A stretch of DNA of 26,770 nt from Pseudovibrio sp. JCM 19062 (GTDB lineage: Bacteria > Pseudomonadota > Alphaproteobacteria > Rhizobiales > Stappiaceae). The DNA lies in the NCBI GenBank assembly GCA_001310715.1, contig BAXV01000051.1, positions 1 to 26,770 of the forward strand. Direction: 5' to 3'. Shown piece by piece: positions 26,410 to 26,770 of the stretch. How positions within the stretch are numbered: the first letter of the stretch is position 1; every line of letters begins with the position of its first letter. The position numbers and the translations under genes are program-made. A model generated the notes under the pieces. It had not been told where the DNA came from and searched no databases. It saw nothing but the letters and a program-made list of their open reading frames with translations.

Positions 26410-26770
26410 TCAGACCTTCTTAGCGTAGGTCTGGCACTCAAACTCGGTGATCGTCGTTGCGAAGATCTCGTATTCGGCTCTTCGGCTGATGGTGTACATG
26501 TTGTGGAAGTCGGCTGTGCTCATTTGCTGTGCGGTTTGGCTTTGTTGCCATGTGAGGATGGCGTTTTCCCAGTTGCCGGTCAGGTGATTGTATTGGGTGA
26601 GGTCTGCTTCCATGGTGATGGGGGTGCCGGGATCACTCTGGTTTTCCAGGCCCTGATGGATGCCTTCGAGTATGGCTGCAACGACAGATATGGGTTGGCG
26701 TCTGCGCCTGCGACGCGGTGTTCCAGTCTTGCGCCTTTGCCGTGGGTGGCGGGGACGCGGATTGCGGCGG
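26410..26770 (-). CDS. Glutamine synthetase family protein, C-terminal part (cut by window edge, frameshifted)
   Basis: Only the last 120 or so codons are in the window. The reading frame contains RVPATHGKGARLEHR and HRVAGADANPYLS, the ATP/ammonium-site region of glutamine synthetases in the form seen in gamma-glutamylputrescine synthetase and related gamma-glutamyl ligases. A single base (C on the + strand, near 26682) seems missing. Restoring it joins NPYLS to VAAILEGIHQGLEN and the open C-terminus, ending YAKKV. An amine-ligating role is plausible from the clade resemblance, but the fragment is too short to tell it from true GlnA. Confidence 0.78.
   Translation of the reverse strand, partial: RRNPRPRHPRQRRKTGTPRRRRRRQPISVVAAILEGIHQGLENQSDPGTPITMEADLTQYNHLTGNWENAILTWQQSQTAQQMSTADFHNMYTISRRAEYEIFATTITEFECQTYAKKV

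Noticed and set aside
1..26770. CRISPR array, tRNA, rRNA, prophage or insertion sequence
   Set aside because: I looked for spaced direct repeats, tRNA-like cloverleaf ends, transposase motifs and terminal inverted repeats with target duplications and saw none that hold up.

Overview
The window is about 26.8 kb of moderate-GC DNA that reads as an alphaproteobacterial chromosome, probably a marine or host-associated Hyphomicrobiales/Stappiaceae-type organism. Pseudovibrio would fit, but that name is recall, not proof. The pointers are a soluble FdsGBA-type formate dehydrogenase, a DctPQM TRAP transporter, a branched-chain-amino-acid-type (HAAT) ABC importer and an acyl-CoA dehydrogenase pair. 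Almost all genes lie on the + strand.

Layout. 1-541 has no gene; it holds a terminator, a 10-bp-periodic repeat and palindromic repeat units. 542-1600 is a Gfo/Idh/MocA oxidoreductase flanked by inverted copies of one palindromic repeat. 1735-7936 is a formate dehydrogenase locus (LysR regulator, fdsG, fdsB, fdsA, fdsD; no fdsC/fdhD). 8041-8919 (minus) is an RpiR-type regulator, divergent across a 611-bp gap from a TRAP transporter (dctP, dctQ, dctM; 9531-12532). 13083-14447 is an orphan TolC-like outer-membrane protein, followed by an exported alpha/beta hydrolase (14705-15604). 15985-25167 is a co-directional catabolic block: ABC solute-binding protein, two permeases, two ATPases, an IclR regulator, two acyl-CoA dehydrogenases and an enoyl-CoA hydratase/isomerase. 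A membrane protein of unknown function (25252-26073, minus) and the 3' end of a glutamine-synthetase-like gene (26410 to the edge, minus) close the window.

How they work together. The Fds complex oxidises formate to CO2 with NAD+. The TRAP system imports an organic acid under probable RpiR control. The ABC importer, IclR regulator and acyl-CoA enzymes look like one uptake-and-beta-oxidation unit for a carboxylic acid whose identity the sequence does not give.

The dominating oddity is that ten genes are broken as written by single-base length changes. I count 24: 22 deletions, nearly all of one G or C from a short run, and 2 insertions in long A or T runs. Compensating each one restores a full-length conserved protein, so I read them as probable sequencing/assembly errors and annotate these genes as whole CDSs with the break points listed.
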